This document shows, one piece after another, positions 16,835 through 25,810 of a stretch of DNA of 64,000 nucleotides. The notes below the pieces were generated by a model. That model ran no database searches. It saw only the letters and a program-made list of their open reading frames with translations, and was not told the origin of the DNA. Position 1 is the stretch's first letter; each line of letters opens with the position of its first letter. The stretch lies in contig JAIQFV010000019.1 of NCBI GenBank assembly GCA_020073085.1, forward strand, positions 1-64,000, read 5' to 3'. Source of the DNA: Terriglobia bacterium (GTDB lineage Bacteria > Acidobacteriota > Terriglobia > JAIQFV01). The position numbers and the translations under genes are program-made.

Positions 16835-17487
16835 ATCAGGGAATCCGGAGTCAGGAGAATCAAGAAGTCACGTCACCACAGTGAAGGGGTTTTGACGGCT
16901 AGTGGTGCCGGTGGAACGGCTCCCTCTGGGCCGTCTCCCCTTCTCTATGGGATTGAGGTGGAACTGCTCACACAAGGCTGGAGTTTGTTTGGATCAATCG
17001 GGTCAAGCCTTTATGAAGCCCGGAGGTGAGCAATCTCGCTAAAGGCGGGCGTCTGACTACAAAAGCGTTCAGATCGAGCACGCTCCAAGATCCTTCAAGC
17101 CATTGGACTCCGATCCCCCTCTTCTACAGAATCCACTCCATTCCGCCCTTCGCTCAGTCGAGAATCTCCTGTTTATTGTCAGAGGGGTTGCACGCTTGGA
17201 CTGTTGGGCGAACAATTCCGGTGTCCTCCGGACCTGCCTGTTGAACGGCACAGGCAAGTAAGTTGGCAAGCAACAGAACACCAAGTGCTGTCCATCCTTC
17301 GGATTGACTTTCGGCGTGCCGCTCATTAAGGTTCCTGTTTCTTCATCGTCTGCCTCCGAGGCGGAAAGGTCAGCGATAAGGGTGAAAGGCTTAGAAGTGT
17401 TGGTGCCCCAATCCTTCGGCTCTGTCCCGAACAGGTGTATAATGAAGATAATTCTTGGGCTTGTTCTTCTCCAGCCAAGGAGTCTTC
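16835..17487. other. Gene-free region before the ECF sigma gene, with -10-like box
   Basis: No frame in this 650-bp stretch has a convincing start, ribosome-binding site or family pattern. A TATAAT hexamer lies at 17438-17443, 44 bp before the sigma gene's GTG; no good -35 box is seen at the usual spacing. A CGGTGTCCTCCGG palindrome-like stretch near 17218 is short and probably chance. Confidence 0.4.
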
Positions 17488-18060
17488 GTGAAGTGGTCCT
17501 CCCCGCAAGAAATTTCACTCCTGCTTCAGGCCTGGCGCGCCGGGGATGAAGCGGCGCTCGACCAACTGATGCCCCTGGTTTACGGGGAGCTGCACCGGCT
17601 GGCACATCGCTTCATGGTGAACGAGCGAGAGGAACACACGTTGCAAACCACGGCCCTGGTCAACGAGGCCTACCTGCGGCTCGTCGATGTGAACCGGGTG
17701 GATTGGCAGGACCGCGCCCACTTCTTCGCCATTTGCGCCCAACTGATGCGTCGCATCCTGGTGGATTTTGCCCGGTCGCGCGGATATCAGAAGAGGGGCG
17801 GCGCCGTGAGAAAGGAGCTGCTTGATGAGGTACAGATCGTCTCGCCTGAGCCGGAAGTCGATCTCGTCAGACTCGATGACGCGCTCAACACCCTGGCTGG
17901 ATTTGACTCCAGAAAGGCAAAAGTGGTCGAGCTGCGGTTTTTTGGCGGCTTGAGTGAGGAAGAAGCTGCGGAGGTCTTGAAGGTCTCGCGCAACACCGTC
18001 AAGCGCGACTGGAGGTTGGCCAAGGTTTGGCTACTCGAGGAATTGAGTGATGAAGGGTGA
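17488..18060 (+). CDS. ECF-type RNA polymerase sigma factor (Sig-70_X6 type)
   Basis: The 190-aa protein resembles the ECF group common in Acidobacteriota and Planctomycetes. LLLQAWRAGDEAALDQLMPL with VYGELHRLAHRFM is region 2 start, TLQTTALVNEAYLRL and DRAHFFAICAQLMRRILVDF the group hallmarks, and LSEEEAAEVLKVSRNTVKRD the region 4 helix-turn-helix. The start is GTG at 17488, with AAGGAG 5 bp upstream. The stop overlaps the kinase gene start (ATGAAGGGTGA), so sigma factor and kinase are translationally coupled. The kinase may replace a classical anti-sigma factor as regulator; this is inference from the arrangement. Confidence 0.9.
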   Translation: MKWSSPQEISLLLQAWRAGDEAALDQLMPLVYGELHRLAHRFMVNEREEHTLQTTALVNEAYLRLVDVNRVDWQDRAHFFAICAQLMRRILVDFARSRGYQKRGGAVRKELLDEVQIVSPEPEVDLVRLDDALNTLAGFDSRKAKVVELRFFGGLSEEEAAEVLKVSRNTVKRDWRLAKVWLLEELSDEG

Positions 18061-20686
18061 GATAAAGCCTGAGCGCTGGCAGCAAATCGAACAACTCTTT
18101 AACTCGGTTCTGGAGCTGGAACCGGAGCAGCGGGAGGGGTTTCTCAAGGAAGCCTGTGCCGGCGATGGATCTCTTCAGAAGGAGGTCGAACGCCTGCTCG
18201 GGCGCCAGCAGCAAGCGGAGGAGTTCATCGAATCCCCGGCTTTGGAAGTGGCGGCCAGGGCCTTGGCGAAGGATCCACGAGGCAAGCTGAATCCCGACCT
18301 GAGCGGCCAGTCCCTGTCACACTACCGGGTCAAAGAGAAGATCGGGGAAGGAGGGATGGGCCAGGTCTATCGTGCCTTTGATGATCACCTCCAGCGGGAT
18401 GTCGCTATCAAGGTCCTGCCCACCGGCACCCTTGCCGACGAGACTTCCCGCCAGCGTTTCCACCAGGAAGCCCTGGCACTCTCGAAGCTTAACCATCCCA
18501 ACATCGCTACCATTCACGATTTTGACACCCAGCAGGGGGTGGACTACCTGGTCATGGAGTACATCTCCGGCATGACACTCAGCGAGAGGCTCGCCACCGG
18601 ACCCCTGCCCGAAAAAGAGATCGCCGTTCTGGGCGCCCAACTGGCTATGGGGCTGGAGGCAGCGCATCTGGAGGGGGTGATTCACCGCGACCTCAAGCCG
18701 GGGAATCTGCGACTTACCCCCGATGGCCGGTTAAAGATTCTCGACTTCGGATTGGCAAAGCTGATTCATCCCGACAAGCCGGACAAGGCCGCAGAGAGCG
18801 AGGCCCCGACCCAGGGCGTGGCCGGCACCCTGCCTTACATGGCCCCGGAACAATTGCGTGCAGAACCTCTGGATGCGCGCACCGATCTCTACTCCGCAGG
18901 CGTTGTGCTTTATGAGATGATCACCGGGGAAAGAGCCTTTCAGGAGACGGTCACTCCTCGCCTTATTGACGCCATTCTGCACCAAGCGCTCCCACCCCCT
19001 TCCGCTCTCAATCGTCATGTGTCCGCGGGGCTCGAGAATATCATCCTGAAATGTGTCGAGAAAGACCCGGAGAACCGCTACCAGTCTGCCAAGGAATTTG
19101 CGGTGGATTTGCGCCGGCTGCTGTCCCCCACTTCCACCACGCACCAAGTCTCCTTTAGAAGGAGAACCATCAAGAAAAGAGTGGTAATCGGCGCGGTACT
19201 CTTTGTATCCCTTTTTCTGGCACTGGGACTGGGCCTGGATCTGGGAGGGCTGCGCGATAGATTTTTGAGAGGAATGGGCCGTCAGACGATCCACTCCTTG
19301 GCTGTGCTGCCGCTGGTGAATTTTTCCCACGATCCCGAGCAGGAGTACTTTGCCGACGGCATGACCGAATCGCTGATCACCGAATTATCGAAGATCAAGT
19401 CACTGAACAAGGTGATTTCGAGAACCTCCGTGATGCAATATAAAGGCACCAAGAGACCGATCCCCCAGATTGCCAAGGAACTGGGCGTGGATGCGGTGAT
19501 TGAAGGGTCGGCAATGAGAGATGGCAACATGGTGCGTATCTCGGTGCAATTGATTCAAGGCTCCACGGATGCCCATCTCTGGGCTGACAGTTTTGACCGG
19601 GAATACAAGAACATTCTCGCGCTTCATACCGATGTGGCCCGAAAAATAGCACAGCAAGTCAATGTCACACTTTCTCCCGAGGAAGCGGCAGGAGGCCCGA
19701 CGCGGGTGTCCGTGGTCGACCCGGCAGCTTACGACCTGTACCTTCAGGGCCGCTTTTGTTTGAACAAACGCAACAAAGGGGAGATGGAGAAAGCATGGGG
19801 TTACTTCCAGCAGGCGATTGACAAAGAGCCGACCTATGCCCCCGCCTGGGCCGGACTGGCAGACACATTGAGCCTGCTGCGAAGTGTGGGCTACTGGGAG
19901 ATGAAGCCAGAGGAAGTCCAGGAGAAATCCCTGCAAGCAGCGATGAAGGCGGTGGAATTGGATGACAGTTTGGCGGAAGGACATGCCGCCCTGGGCCGGA
20001 TCTATTTTATTCAAAGGAAATGGACCGCTGCCGGGAAGGAGTTGCAGCGGGCCATCGCCTTGAATCCCAATGAACCGACGGCGCACCAACGGTATGCCTT
20101 TTTCCTGCTCAGTGTGGGCCGGCAGGACGAAGGCCTCTCCGAGATCCGGAAGGCAGAGCAAGTGGACCCGAGGTCCATGGTCATTCAAGTCAACCTGGCG
20201 AATCATCTATGGTGTCTCCATCGCGGCGATGAGGCCATCTCGGTGTTGCGGCGGGCCATTGAATTGGATCCCCAATTTGCCAACACGCACGGTTTTTTGA
20301 AGGTGATCTACGAGGACCGGGGAAGGTTCCGTGAAGCGATCCAGGAATTCGAAAAATTCCATCTTCTCCTAGGGGAGAAGCCGGAGCAGGTGCAGCGCAT
20401 GGCCACCTCGCTCCGCGACGCCTATAAAGCTGGAGGGGCTCGGGGCTACTGGTTGAAATCAATGGAACTGGTCACGCAGGGACGCCAGGAAGGGGAGGAT
20501 GTCACCGTTGAGTTTGCCACCACTTATGCTCAACTGGGTGACGTGGAGCAGGCCTTGCAGTGGTTGATGAAAGGCTGTCGCCAAGGGGAAGATATTGCCG
20601 TTACGATGCGTGGACCCGAGATGGACAATGTGCGGGCCCACCCGCGTTTCCGGGAGATTCTCGACTGTCTGGGACTCGAGCGGTGA
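18050..20686 (+). CDS. Ser/Thr protein kinase with TolB-like and TPR domains
   Basis: The 878-aa protein has an N-terminal helical stretch (1-90), a Hanks-type kinase domain (about 92-365), one membrane helix (VVIGAVLFVSLFLALGLGL) and an outside region. Kinase residues are intact: GEGGMG loop near 99-104, K121 in VAIKVL, HRDLKPGN with D214, and DFG at 232-234. After the membrane come a TolB/FlgO-like domain (LAVLPLVNFSHDPEQEYFAD, then GMTESLITELSKI and ELGVDAVIEGS) and TPR repeats to the end. It is coupled to the ECF sigma gene by an 11-bp overlap, so it may sense an envelope signal and act on that sigma factor. ATG 18050 or GTG 18047 could start it. Confidence 0.9.
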   Translation: MKGEIKPERWQQIEQLFNSVLELEPEQREGFLKEACAGDGSLQKEVERLLGRQQQAEEFIESPALEVAARALAKDPRGKLNPDLSGQSLSHYRVKEKIGEGGMGQVYRAFDDHLQRDVAIKVLPTGTLADETSRQRFHQEALALSKLNHPNIATIHDFDTQQGVDYLVMEYISGMTLSERLATGPLPEKEIAVLGAQLAMGLEAAHLEGVIHRDLKPGNLRLTPDGRLKILDFGLAKLIHPDKPDKAAESEAPTQGVAGTLPYMAPEQLRAEPLDARTDLYSAGVVLYEMITGERAFQETVTPRLIDAILHQALPPPSALNRHVSAGLENIILKCVEKDPENRYQSAKEFAVDLRRLLSPTSTTHQVSFRRRTIKKRVVIGAVLFVSLFLALGLGLDLGGLRDRFLRGMGRQTIHSLAVLPLVNFSHDPEQEYFADGMTESLITELSKIKSLNKVISRTSVMQYKGTKRPIPQIAKELGVDAVIEGSAMRDGNMVRISVQLIQGSTDAHLWADSFDREYKNILALHTDVARKIAQQVNVTLSPEEAAGGPTRVSVVDPAAYDLYLQGRFCLNKRNKGEMEKAWGYFQQAIDKEPTYAPAWAGLADTLSLLRSVGYWEMKPEEVQEKSLQAAMKAVELDDSLAEGHAALGRIYFIQRKWTAAGKELQRAIALNPNEPTAHQRYAFFLLSVGRQDEGLSEIRKAEQVDPRSMVIQVNLANHLWCLHRGDEAISVLRRAIELDPQFANTHGFLKVIYEDRGRFREAIQEFEKFHLLLGEKPEQVQRMATSLRDAYKAGGARGYWLKSMELVTQGRQEGEDVTVEFATTYAQLGDVEQALQWLMKGCRQGEDIAVTMRGPEMDNVRAHPRFREILDCLGLER

Positions 20687-20900
20687 ATCCGCTTTGGAGC
20701 GTGGGCCGCCCCTGGCCCGCTATGGGTCCCATGGAGTGTCGGCCTTCCGGCCCGAAGTAGGCCCGGAGGTATTTTGCCTCCAAGCCTCGCATCAATTGCC
20801 CGTCCCCACATTCCCGGCATTTGAATTTCGCTCTATAAACCAATCCAGACAATCCTCCGGTTTCCGTGACATCTCACCCGGCATCGATGCCCTCTTCTCC

Positions 20901-20948
20901 TTGACAGCTTAGGAGAGAGCCGGTATCCGTTTCCTAACTTGGTTAGGA
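20901..20948 (+). promoter_or_regulatory. Promoter and operator palindrome before the PadR remnant
   Basis: TTGACA at 20901-20906 and TATCCG at 20924-20929 are separated by 17 bp. A perfect palindrome, TCCTAAC-TTG-GTTAGGA (20932-20948), lies over the probable transcript start and overlaps the ribosome-binding site AGGAGA. Its position suits autorepression by the PadR protein that was once encoded behind it. Confidence 0.5.
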
Positions 20949-20955
20949 GAATCTT

Positions 20956-21180
20956 ATGGCCGGCCCCGCCAGTTTGTTGCCCGGTACCCTCGACCTCCTC
21001 ATCCTGAAGGCGGTCTCCCTGGAACCGATGCATGGCTACGGCGTGCTGTGGGGATTGGGCAGATTTCCCGGGCTGCACTCACCATTGAACAGGGGGCGCT
21101 CTATCCCGCGCTTTACCTCCTGGAGCATCAGGGGGTGCTCAAATCCGAATGGGGAACAACTGAAAACAATCGCATTTCAG
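20956..21180 (+). pseudogene. PadR-family regulator, frameshifted and truncated
   Basis: The ATG at 20956 opens with LLPGTLDLLILKAVSLEPMH and GYGVLWGL, the start of a PadR winged helix. Near 21050 the match moves to another frame, where IGQISRAALTIEQGALYPAL, YLLEHQGVLKSEWG and TTENNR continue the family pattern. Similarity stops after NNR, so the wing end and the C-terminal dimerisation helix are missing. At least one frameshift and a truncation make a stable product unlikely. PadR genes often sit beside ADOP permeases in Acidobacteriota; an intact permease lies 1.2 kb downstream on the other strand. Confidence 0.8.
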
Positions 21181-21362
21181 GTTCATCGGGGCCTCCCTCG
21201 CATGAAGACAAGAGCGTTGGGAGTCCGCCGGGGGGCGATTCGAGAGTCCAAAGAATAAGGGACGTCCGTAAGATTCTCGTAACAGTCTTCTGATTCAATC
21301 GAGTCGGCAGTCGCACTGTACCTGCGTCCTGGATTTATTCGCGGAATGGGAAGGAGAGACGA

Positions 21363-21575
21363 ATGAAGCAAGAATACTGTGAGAACTTAGATATCTGTGG
21401 CTTCTTTATTAAATTCAAAGGAAATTCGGAGATCGTAAAGCAAGGCTGGATTCGGTTGTACTGCGAGGACTTGGAAAAATCAGAGAAGTGCGTCAGGAAG
21501 CAGATCAAACGGGACACCGGCAGGCCTCCGGTGGACAACATGGCCCCGACGGGGGACTTGATTCCGGTCTTCTGA
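21363..21575 (+). CDS. Small cysteine-containing protein
   Basis: The 70-aa product starts at an ATG preceded by GGAAGGAGA. Cys residues are spaced C6-C12-C34-C43 (YCENLDICGFF, RLYCEDLEKSEKC), followed by a charged stretch and a Pro/Gly-rich end (GRPPVDNMAPTGDLIP). The pattern of paired Cys around a Y-C and a closing G-x-PP-x3-M-x-P resembles small uncharacterised cytosolic proteins of many soil bacteria, possibly metal-binding. Function unknown. It stands alone between a PadR remnant and a Sel1 remnant. Confidence 0.65.
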   Translation: MKQEYCENLDICGFFIKFKGNSEIVKQGWIRLYCEDLEKSEKCVRKQIKRDTGRPPVDNMAPTGDLIPVF

Positions 21576-21628
21576 AGGTTACCGCAGCCCTCTGAGCGGA
21601 AGCCGAACTTCCTCCTGCTCAACTCCGT

Positions 21629-21748
21629 TTACCCCAGATGTACGAAAAGGGCCAGGGAGTGCCGGCGGATGAAACCGGGGCGATGCGATGGTACCGCCGG
21701 GCCGCCGAGGGAGGAGATCGCAAAGCGCAGTCGGTGATCCAAAAATAG
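21629..21748 (+). pseudogene. Sel1-like repeat protein, C-terminal remnant
   Basis: The frame reads QMYEKGQGVPADETGAMRWY, then RRAAEGGDRKAQSVIQK and a TAG stop at 21746-21748. This is one Sel1-type (TPR-like) repeat. There is no upstream open frame with further repeats and no start signal, so it is the tail of a lost gene. Confidence 0.65.
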
Positions 21749-21823
21749 AGTGTCTTCTCCAATCCGGTTTCCTGTTTCAGAATTGTCCCTACCTTATCCC
21801 CTTGTATTCTTGAGCGAAGTTTT

Positions 21824-22374
21824 GGTAGCCCCGCCATGTTTTTGTGGCGGGGGCCTTTGGGACCGGGGTGCGTAGGAACCAGCGATCGTGCACAACTGGA
21901 GGGAAAAAGCCCCCGCCGGCAGAGAACGCCGGCGAGGCTACCCAAGCGTTGCCTTGAGGAAAGTTTTGGTAGCCCCGCCATGTTTTTGTGGCGGGGGCCT
22001 TTGGGACCGGGGTGCGTAGGACCCAGCGGTCGTGCACAACTGGAGGGAAAAGGCCCCCGCCTGCAGAAAACGCCGGCGAGGCTACCCAAGCGTTGCCTTG
22101 AGGAAAGTTTTGGTAGCCCCGCCACGTTTTTGTGGCGGGGGCCTTTGGGACCGGGGTGCGTAGGAACCAGCGATCGTGCACAACTGGAGGGAAAAAGCCC
22201 CCGCCGGCAGAAAACGCCGGCGAGGCTACCCAAGCGTTGCCTTGAGGATAGTTTTGGTAGCCCCGCCATGTTTTTGTGGCGGGGGCCTTTGGGACCGGGG
22301 TGCGTAGGAACCAACGATCGTGCACAACTCGAGGGAAAAAGCCCCCGCCGGCAGAGAACGCCGGCGAGGCTACC
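21824..22374. repeat. Four tandem copies of a 119-bp palindromic-ended element (144-bp period)
   Basis: Copies lie at 21824-21942, 21968-22086, 22112-22230 and 22256-22374. Each begins GGTAGCC and ends GGCTACC, has a hairpin near the left end (CCCCGCCA/TGGCGGGG) and one near the right end (CGCCGGC/GCCGGCG). Copies are separated by a conserved 25-bp spacer. The period of 144 bp is exactly 48 codons, so all frames stay open and spurious repeat ORFs appear on both strands. Two single copies of the same 119-120 bp element occur at 25005 and 26839. Confidence 0.9.
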
Positions 22375-22393
22375 CAAGCAATGCTTTAATGCA

Positions 22394-24907
22394 CTATTCC
22401 GCGCGGAGTGCGCCGGCCGGATCGACGCGCATGGCGCGGCGGGCAGGCCGATAGCTGGCCACAAGGGCAACCGCCGTGAATAAGAACGCACTGGCGACAA
22501 AGGTAATTGGGTCGGTGGTCTTGGTTTCAAAAAGAAGGCTCTTCATCATCCGGGTCAACGCCCAGGACACGCCCAGGCCAATCCCGATCCCACTGGCCGC
22601 CAGGATCAATCCCTGGTCCAGGACGAGTCTCAAGATATCGCGCGGCGCCGCGCCGAGGGCCAAACGGATTCCTATCTCCTGCGTGCGTTGCGCGACGGAA
22701 TAGGCGACCACCCCATAAATCCCTACCACGGCCAGGATGAGTGCCGTGCCGGCGAAGACGCCCAACAGGAACATGGTGAACCGCGGTGACGCCCGGGCCG
22801 AATCCACCAATTCCTCCAGGGTCTGCACGTGGGTAATCGGTTGATCCTTGTCAATCCCCGAAATCTCACGACGAACCGGGGAGACGATGCTGTGCGGATC
22901 AACATCCGTCCGCACGCTCAGGTTCAACGACGACCAGGGTAATTGCGGGAATGGCAAGAAAACCTCAGGGTTGGTGTCGGCGGTGAGGCTGATGTTCTTC
23001 TCGTTGCCCAGCACACCGACCACCTCCGTAGGAGCCGTTTGCCGGCCGAGCCAGAGGCGTTTGCCAATCGGCTCTTCGTTCGGCCAGAAGCGGCGCGCGA
23101 GCGCCTGGTTGATCAATGCGACCGGCGGTGCATGCGCGTCATCCTGCGCCGTGAACGGGCGGCCGCGCAGAAGCGGGGTCCGCATCACCTTGGTATAGTC
23201 CGGGCTGATGGTCCGAATGCTCAAGATGGGCCGCTGCGCGAGGGGAACCACTGGTTGCCCTTCGACCAGCACGGGTGAGAATCGTGAGGGGGTGACTGGA
23301 AGTGCGGAGGAGATGGTTGCGGCTTCCACTCCCGGCAGCGACGACATCCTTCGCAAGGTCTCGTCATAAAAGGCAATCAGCTGTGTCGCCGTCCCGTACC
23401 TTGAAGGAGGCAATGACATCTGCAGTGTCAGGATATTTCTCGCATCGAAGCCGGGGTACGCGGTCAATAAGCGGATAAAACTGCGGATCAACAACCCCGA
23501 AAAGACCAGCAGAACCATCGATAACGCCACCTGTGACACCACCAGGAGACTCCGGGCCCGGCTGCGAGTCCGGCTGCCGATGCTGCCCCGCCCTTCGTCG
23601 TGCAGAACCGTGCCGACGTCAGTCCTCGCCATTTGAAGTGCCGGCATGAGGCCAAAGAACACACCACTCAAAAGGGAAATGAGTGCGGTGAATGTAAGCA
23701 CCCGCCAATCCATGCGCAAGTCGGTGGAGCCAGGAAGATTGCCCCCGCCAAGAACCGACAGCAACTGTGTGCCTGCAAATGCAACCAGGATTCCCAGCAC
23801 TCCGCCCAGGAACGCGAGCACCAGAGTTTCGGTCAAGAGTTGGCGAACGATCGTCGTCCGGCTCGCGCCGAGCGCGGTGCGCACGGCGATCTCTCTCCTC
23901 CGCACCAGGGCCCGTGAGAGGAGAAGGCTGGCGACGTTGGCACAGGCAATCAACAACACCAGCCCAACCGCTCCCAACAGCAGGAACAGGGCGGGACGGA
24001 AGCCCTCCACCAACGCCTCCTCGACGGCCTTGAGCAGGATCGTGAGCTTCGGATCCGCATCGGCCTTGGTGGGATTGTCCTTTTGATAGCGCTCCGTCAA
24101 CACATTCATCTCCGCCTGCGCCTGATCTTCGGTGACACCGTCGCGGAGGCGCGCGACCGCGTCCAGGTACCCCGCTCCTGCTTGAATGCGCTCAGGGGTT
24201 GCAAGATTCAATTCAAACTCCCGGGGCACCCAGAGGTCGACGTCCGGGCCGATCAGATTGAATATAAAATCCCCCGGGAGGACGCCGACAATGGTGTAGG
24301 CGCGGGAGTCCAATGTCAGCGCTTGGCCGACCACCTGGGGATTGCCGCCGAACCGCCTCCACAATGAATGGCTGATGAGGGCGACCTCCTTCCCGCCCGG
24401 CTGCCCTTCTCCAGGAATAAATGTCCGGCCAAGCGAGGGGTTCACCCCCAGGACATTAAAGAAATTCCAGGAGACTCGGGCTGAAGAAATCTGCTCCGGA
24501 TCACCGCGGCCGGTCAGATTGAACGTCTCGTTTGAAAATGCGGCCACCCCCGAAAACGAGCGGTTGGCGTCGCGGAGCAACGTGAATCGCGGGTAGGAAA
24601 AAGGTCCCGCCTGGTCCGCTGTATCGGGCCGCGCCGCGTACACGTAGACCAATCGGCTGGAGTCGCCATAGGGGAGCGGACGCAGCAAAAGCGCATTGAC
24701 GACCGTGAAAATGGCCGTATTGGCCCCGATACCGAGCGCCAGCGTCAAGACGGCGATTGCCGAAAAGGCCGGATTCTTCACCACCATTCGCAGGCCGTAG
24801 CGAAAATCGCGAAGCAATTGCCCGGCCGCGCGCACGGCCCATGCCTCGGCAGAATGACCGTCTCCAAACCGTGAAGAAGAAATCGCGGGGTCGCTCGTTT
24901 GGTTCAT
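22394..24907 (-). CDS. ADOP-family ABC permease (MacB/FtsX type, duplicated)
   Basis: The 837-aa inner-membrane protein has the two-halved layout of acidobacterial duplicated orphan permeases. DFRYGLRMVVKNPAFSAIAV with LTLALGIGANTAIFTVVNAL forms the first helix, a periplasmic MacB-PCD-type domain follows (GVNPSLGRTFIPGEGQPGG), then FtsX-type helices with RRREIAVRTALGASR. The second half repeats the plan (SRARSLLVVSQVALSMVLLV and RTQEIGIRLALGAAPRDILR). It is expected to extrude small molecules or peptides with a separate ATPase, which is not encoded here. ATG 24907 is preferred: the 37 further residues to 25018 come from a repeat element. Repeat copies bracket the gene on both sides. Confidence 0.9.
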   Translation of the reverse strand: MNQTSDPAISSSRFGDGHSAEAWAVRAAGQLLRDFRYGLRMVVKNPAFSAIAVLTLALGIGANTAIFTVVNALLLRPLPYGDSSRLVYVYAARPDTADQAGPFSYPRFTLLRDANRSFSGVAAFSNETFNLTGRGDPEQISSARVSWNFFNVLGVNPSLGRTFIPGEGQPGGKEVALISHSLWRRFGGNPQVVGQALTLDSRAYTIVGVLPGDFIFNLIGPDVDLWVPREFELNLATPERIQAGAGYLDAVARLRDGVTEDQAQAEMNVLTERYQKDNPTKADADPKLTILLKAVEEALVEGFRPALFLLLGAVGLVLLIACANVASLLLSRALVRRREIAVRTALGASRTTIVRQLLTETLVLAFLGGVLGILVAFAGTQLLSVLGGGNLPGSTDLRMDWRVLTFTALISLLSGVFFGLMPALQMARTDVGTVLHDEGRGSIGSRTRSRARSLLVVSQVALSMVLLVFSGLLIRSFIRLLTAYPGFDARNILTLQMSLPPSRYGTATQLIAFYDETLRRMSSLPGVEAATISSALPVTPSRFSPVLVEGQPVVPLAQRPILSIRTISPDYTKVMRTPLLRGRPFTAQDDAHAPPVALINQALARRFWPNEEPIGKRLWLGRQTAPTEVVGVLGNEKNISLTADTNPEVFLPFPQLPWSSLNLSVRTDVDPHSIVSPVRREISGIDKDQPITHVQTLEELVDSARASPRFTMFLLGVFAGTALILAVVGIYGVVAYSVAQRTQEIGIRLALGAAPRDILRLVLDQGLILAASGIGIGLGVSWALTRMMKSLLFETKTTDPITFVASAFLFTAVALVASYRPARRAMRVDPAGALRAE

Positions 24908-25004
24908 GATTCTTTTCCCGCCGGACACTCGCCTGAAGGTGCGATTGTGAACGGTGAAATCTCGCCAGATGGTAGCATGGCGGTATAGCCGCGAGGAAAG
25001 TTTT

Positions 25005-25123
25005 GGCAGCCTCGCCACGGGGTGGGTGGCGGGGGCATTCGGGGGCAGGGTGGACAGAACCAGCGGCGGTGCGCGCGCCGAGGGAAAAGCCCCCCGCCGG
25101 CAAAGAACGCCGGCGAGGCTACC
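25005..25123. repeat. Single copy of the 119-bp palindromic-ended element
   Basis: It begins GGCAGCC and ends GGCTACC, with the same end hairpins and the same length as the tandem copies at 21824-22374. The flanks GAGGAAAGTTTTGG before it and GAGGAAAGCTT after it match the array spacer, so it may descend from a shrunken array. It lies 98 bp upstream of the ADOP permease start. Confidence 0.85.
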
Positions 25124-25171
25124 AAAGCATTCCCTAGAGGAAAGCTTAGCTCGCTTGGTTGACGTGTATGG

Positions 25172-25645
25172 TCAGGGGCGTTTCACAAGGCAATTGAAAC
25201 AACCGGCGCCTGCGTTGTGGAGGTGCAAATAGGCAACGTCTCTGTCGGAGAAGAAATGCCTGATCGCTTCTTCCAGAGACCGCCCTTCAACGACCTTTGC
25301 CCCTCTCATCATCGCGGTGTTGTCGTAGGCGCGAGCGGAGAGAAGCCGGTGATGGAACATCAACGGAATCTCGTTGACTTCGGGCCTTGCGGTTTGTGCC
25401 GTCTCGCGAACAAAAACAGGTCCTGCAGATTGATACGGAGAATCAACATTATGGTGCTTAAAAGGCGTCAGAATAACACCTTCCCCTATGGGGGCGTCCA
25501 TTAGACTGACTCTGCATGGATAACCCGGATCTTCATCAACGCGCAGTCGTCGAGCGCCCTGTGCAGCTAACTCGGCGTCATTCATTGAGAAAAGATGCAC
25601 GAAATTCTCGCGTGAAAGAGCAACGATTTGAAAATCAGATGTCAT
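25172..25645 (-). CDS. DUF1203 domain protein
   Basis: The 157-aa protein fits DUF1203 over its full length. Family-like blocks are DAELAAQGARRLRVDEDPGY, PCRVSLMDAPIGEGVILTPF and HHNVDSPYQSAGPVFVRE, then LLSARAYDNTAMM, VAYLHLHNAGAGCFNCLV. The paired C-x-x-C near the end is conserved in the family and could bind metal or form a disulfide. A GGAGG site precedes the ATG by 9 bp. No operon partner. The biochemical role of DUF1203 is not known. Confidence 0.87.
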   Translation of the reverse strand: MTSDFQIVALSRENFVHLFSMNDAELAAQGARRLRVDEDPGYPCRVSLMDAPIGEGVILTPFKHHNVDSPYQSAGPVFVRETAQTARPEVNEIPLMFHHRLLSARAYDNTAMMRGAKVVEGRSLEEAIRHFFSDRDVAYLHLHNAGAGCFNCLVKRP

Positions 25646-25810
25646 GGTCTTGAACCTCCGCAGGCGCAGGTTTTTGGTTTTTCTGAAATCTGCCCAACAC
25701 GAAGAGTTTAGTCAAGTGTATGCGTTGTTTTCTATCCGAATCTTGCGGTCGAATTAGCAGCGGCAGAGAGGTTTCTCCGAACCATCTCTCCGCTCGACAA
25801 ATGAAAGCGC

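Noticed and set aside
17069-17605. 178-codon minus-strand frame before and into the ECF sigma gene
   Set aside because: Half of it is antisense to the sigma factor and the remainder has no family-like pattern.
21824-22374. Possible CRISPR array
   Set aside because: Repeat units are 119 bp with end hairpins and the 25-bp spacers are nearly identical; no cas genes nearby.
21619-22530. Long open frames on both strands encoding 48-residue repeats
   Set aside because: They come from the 144-bp DNA period (a multiple of three). No start signals, and the same DNA occurs as single non-coding copies elsewhere.
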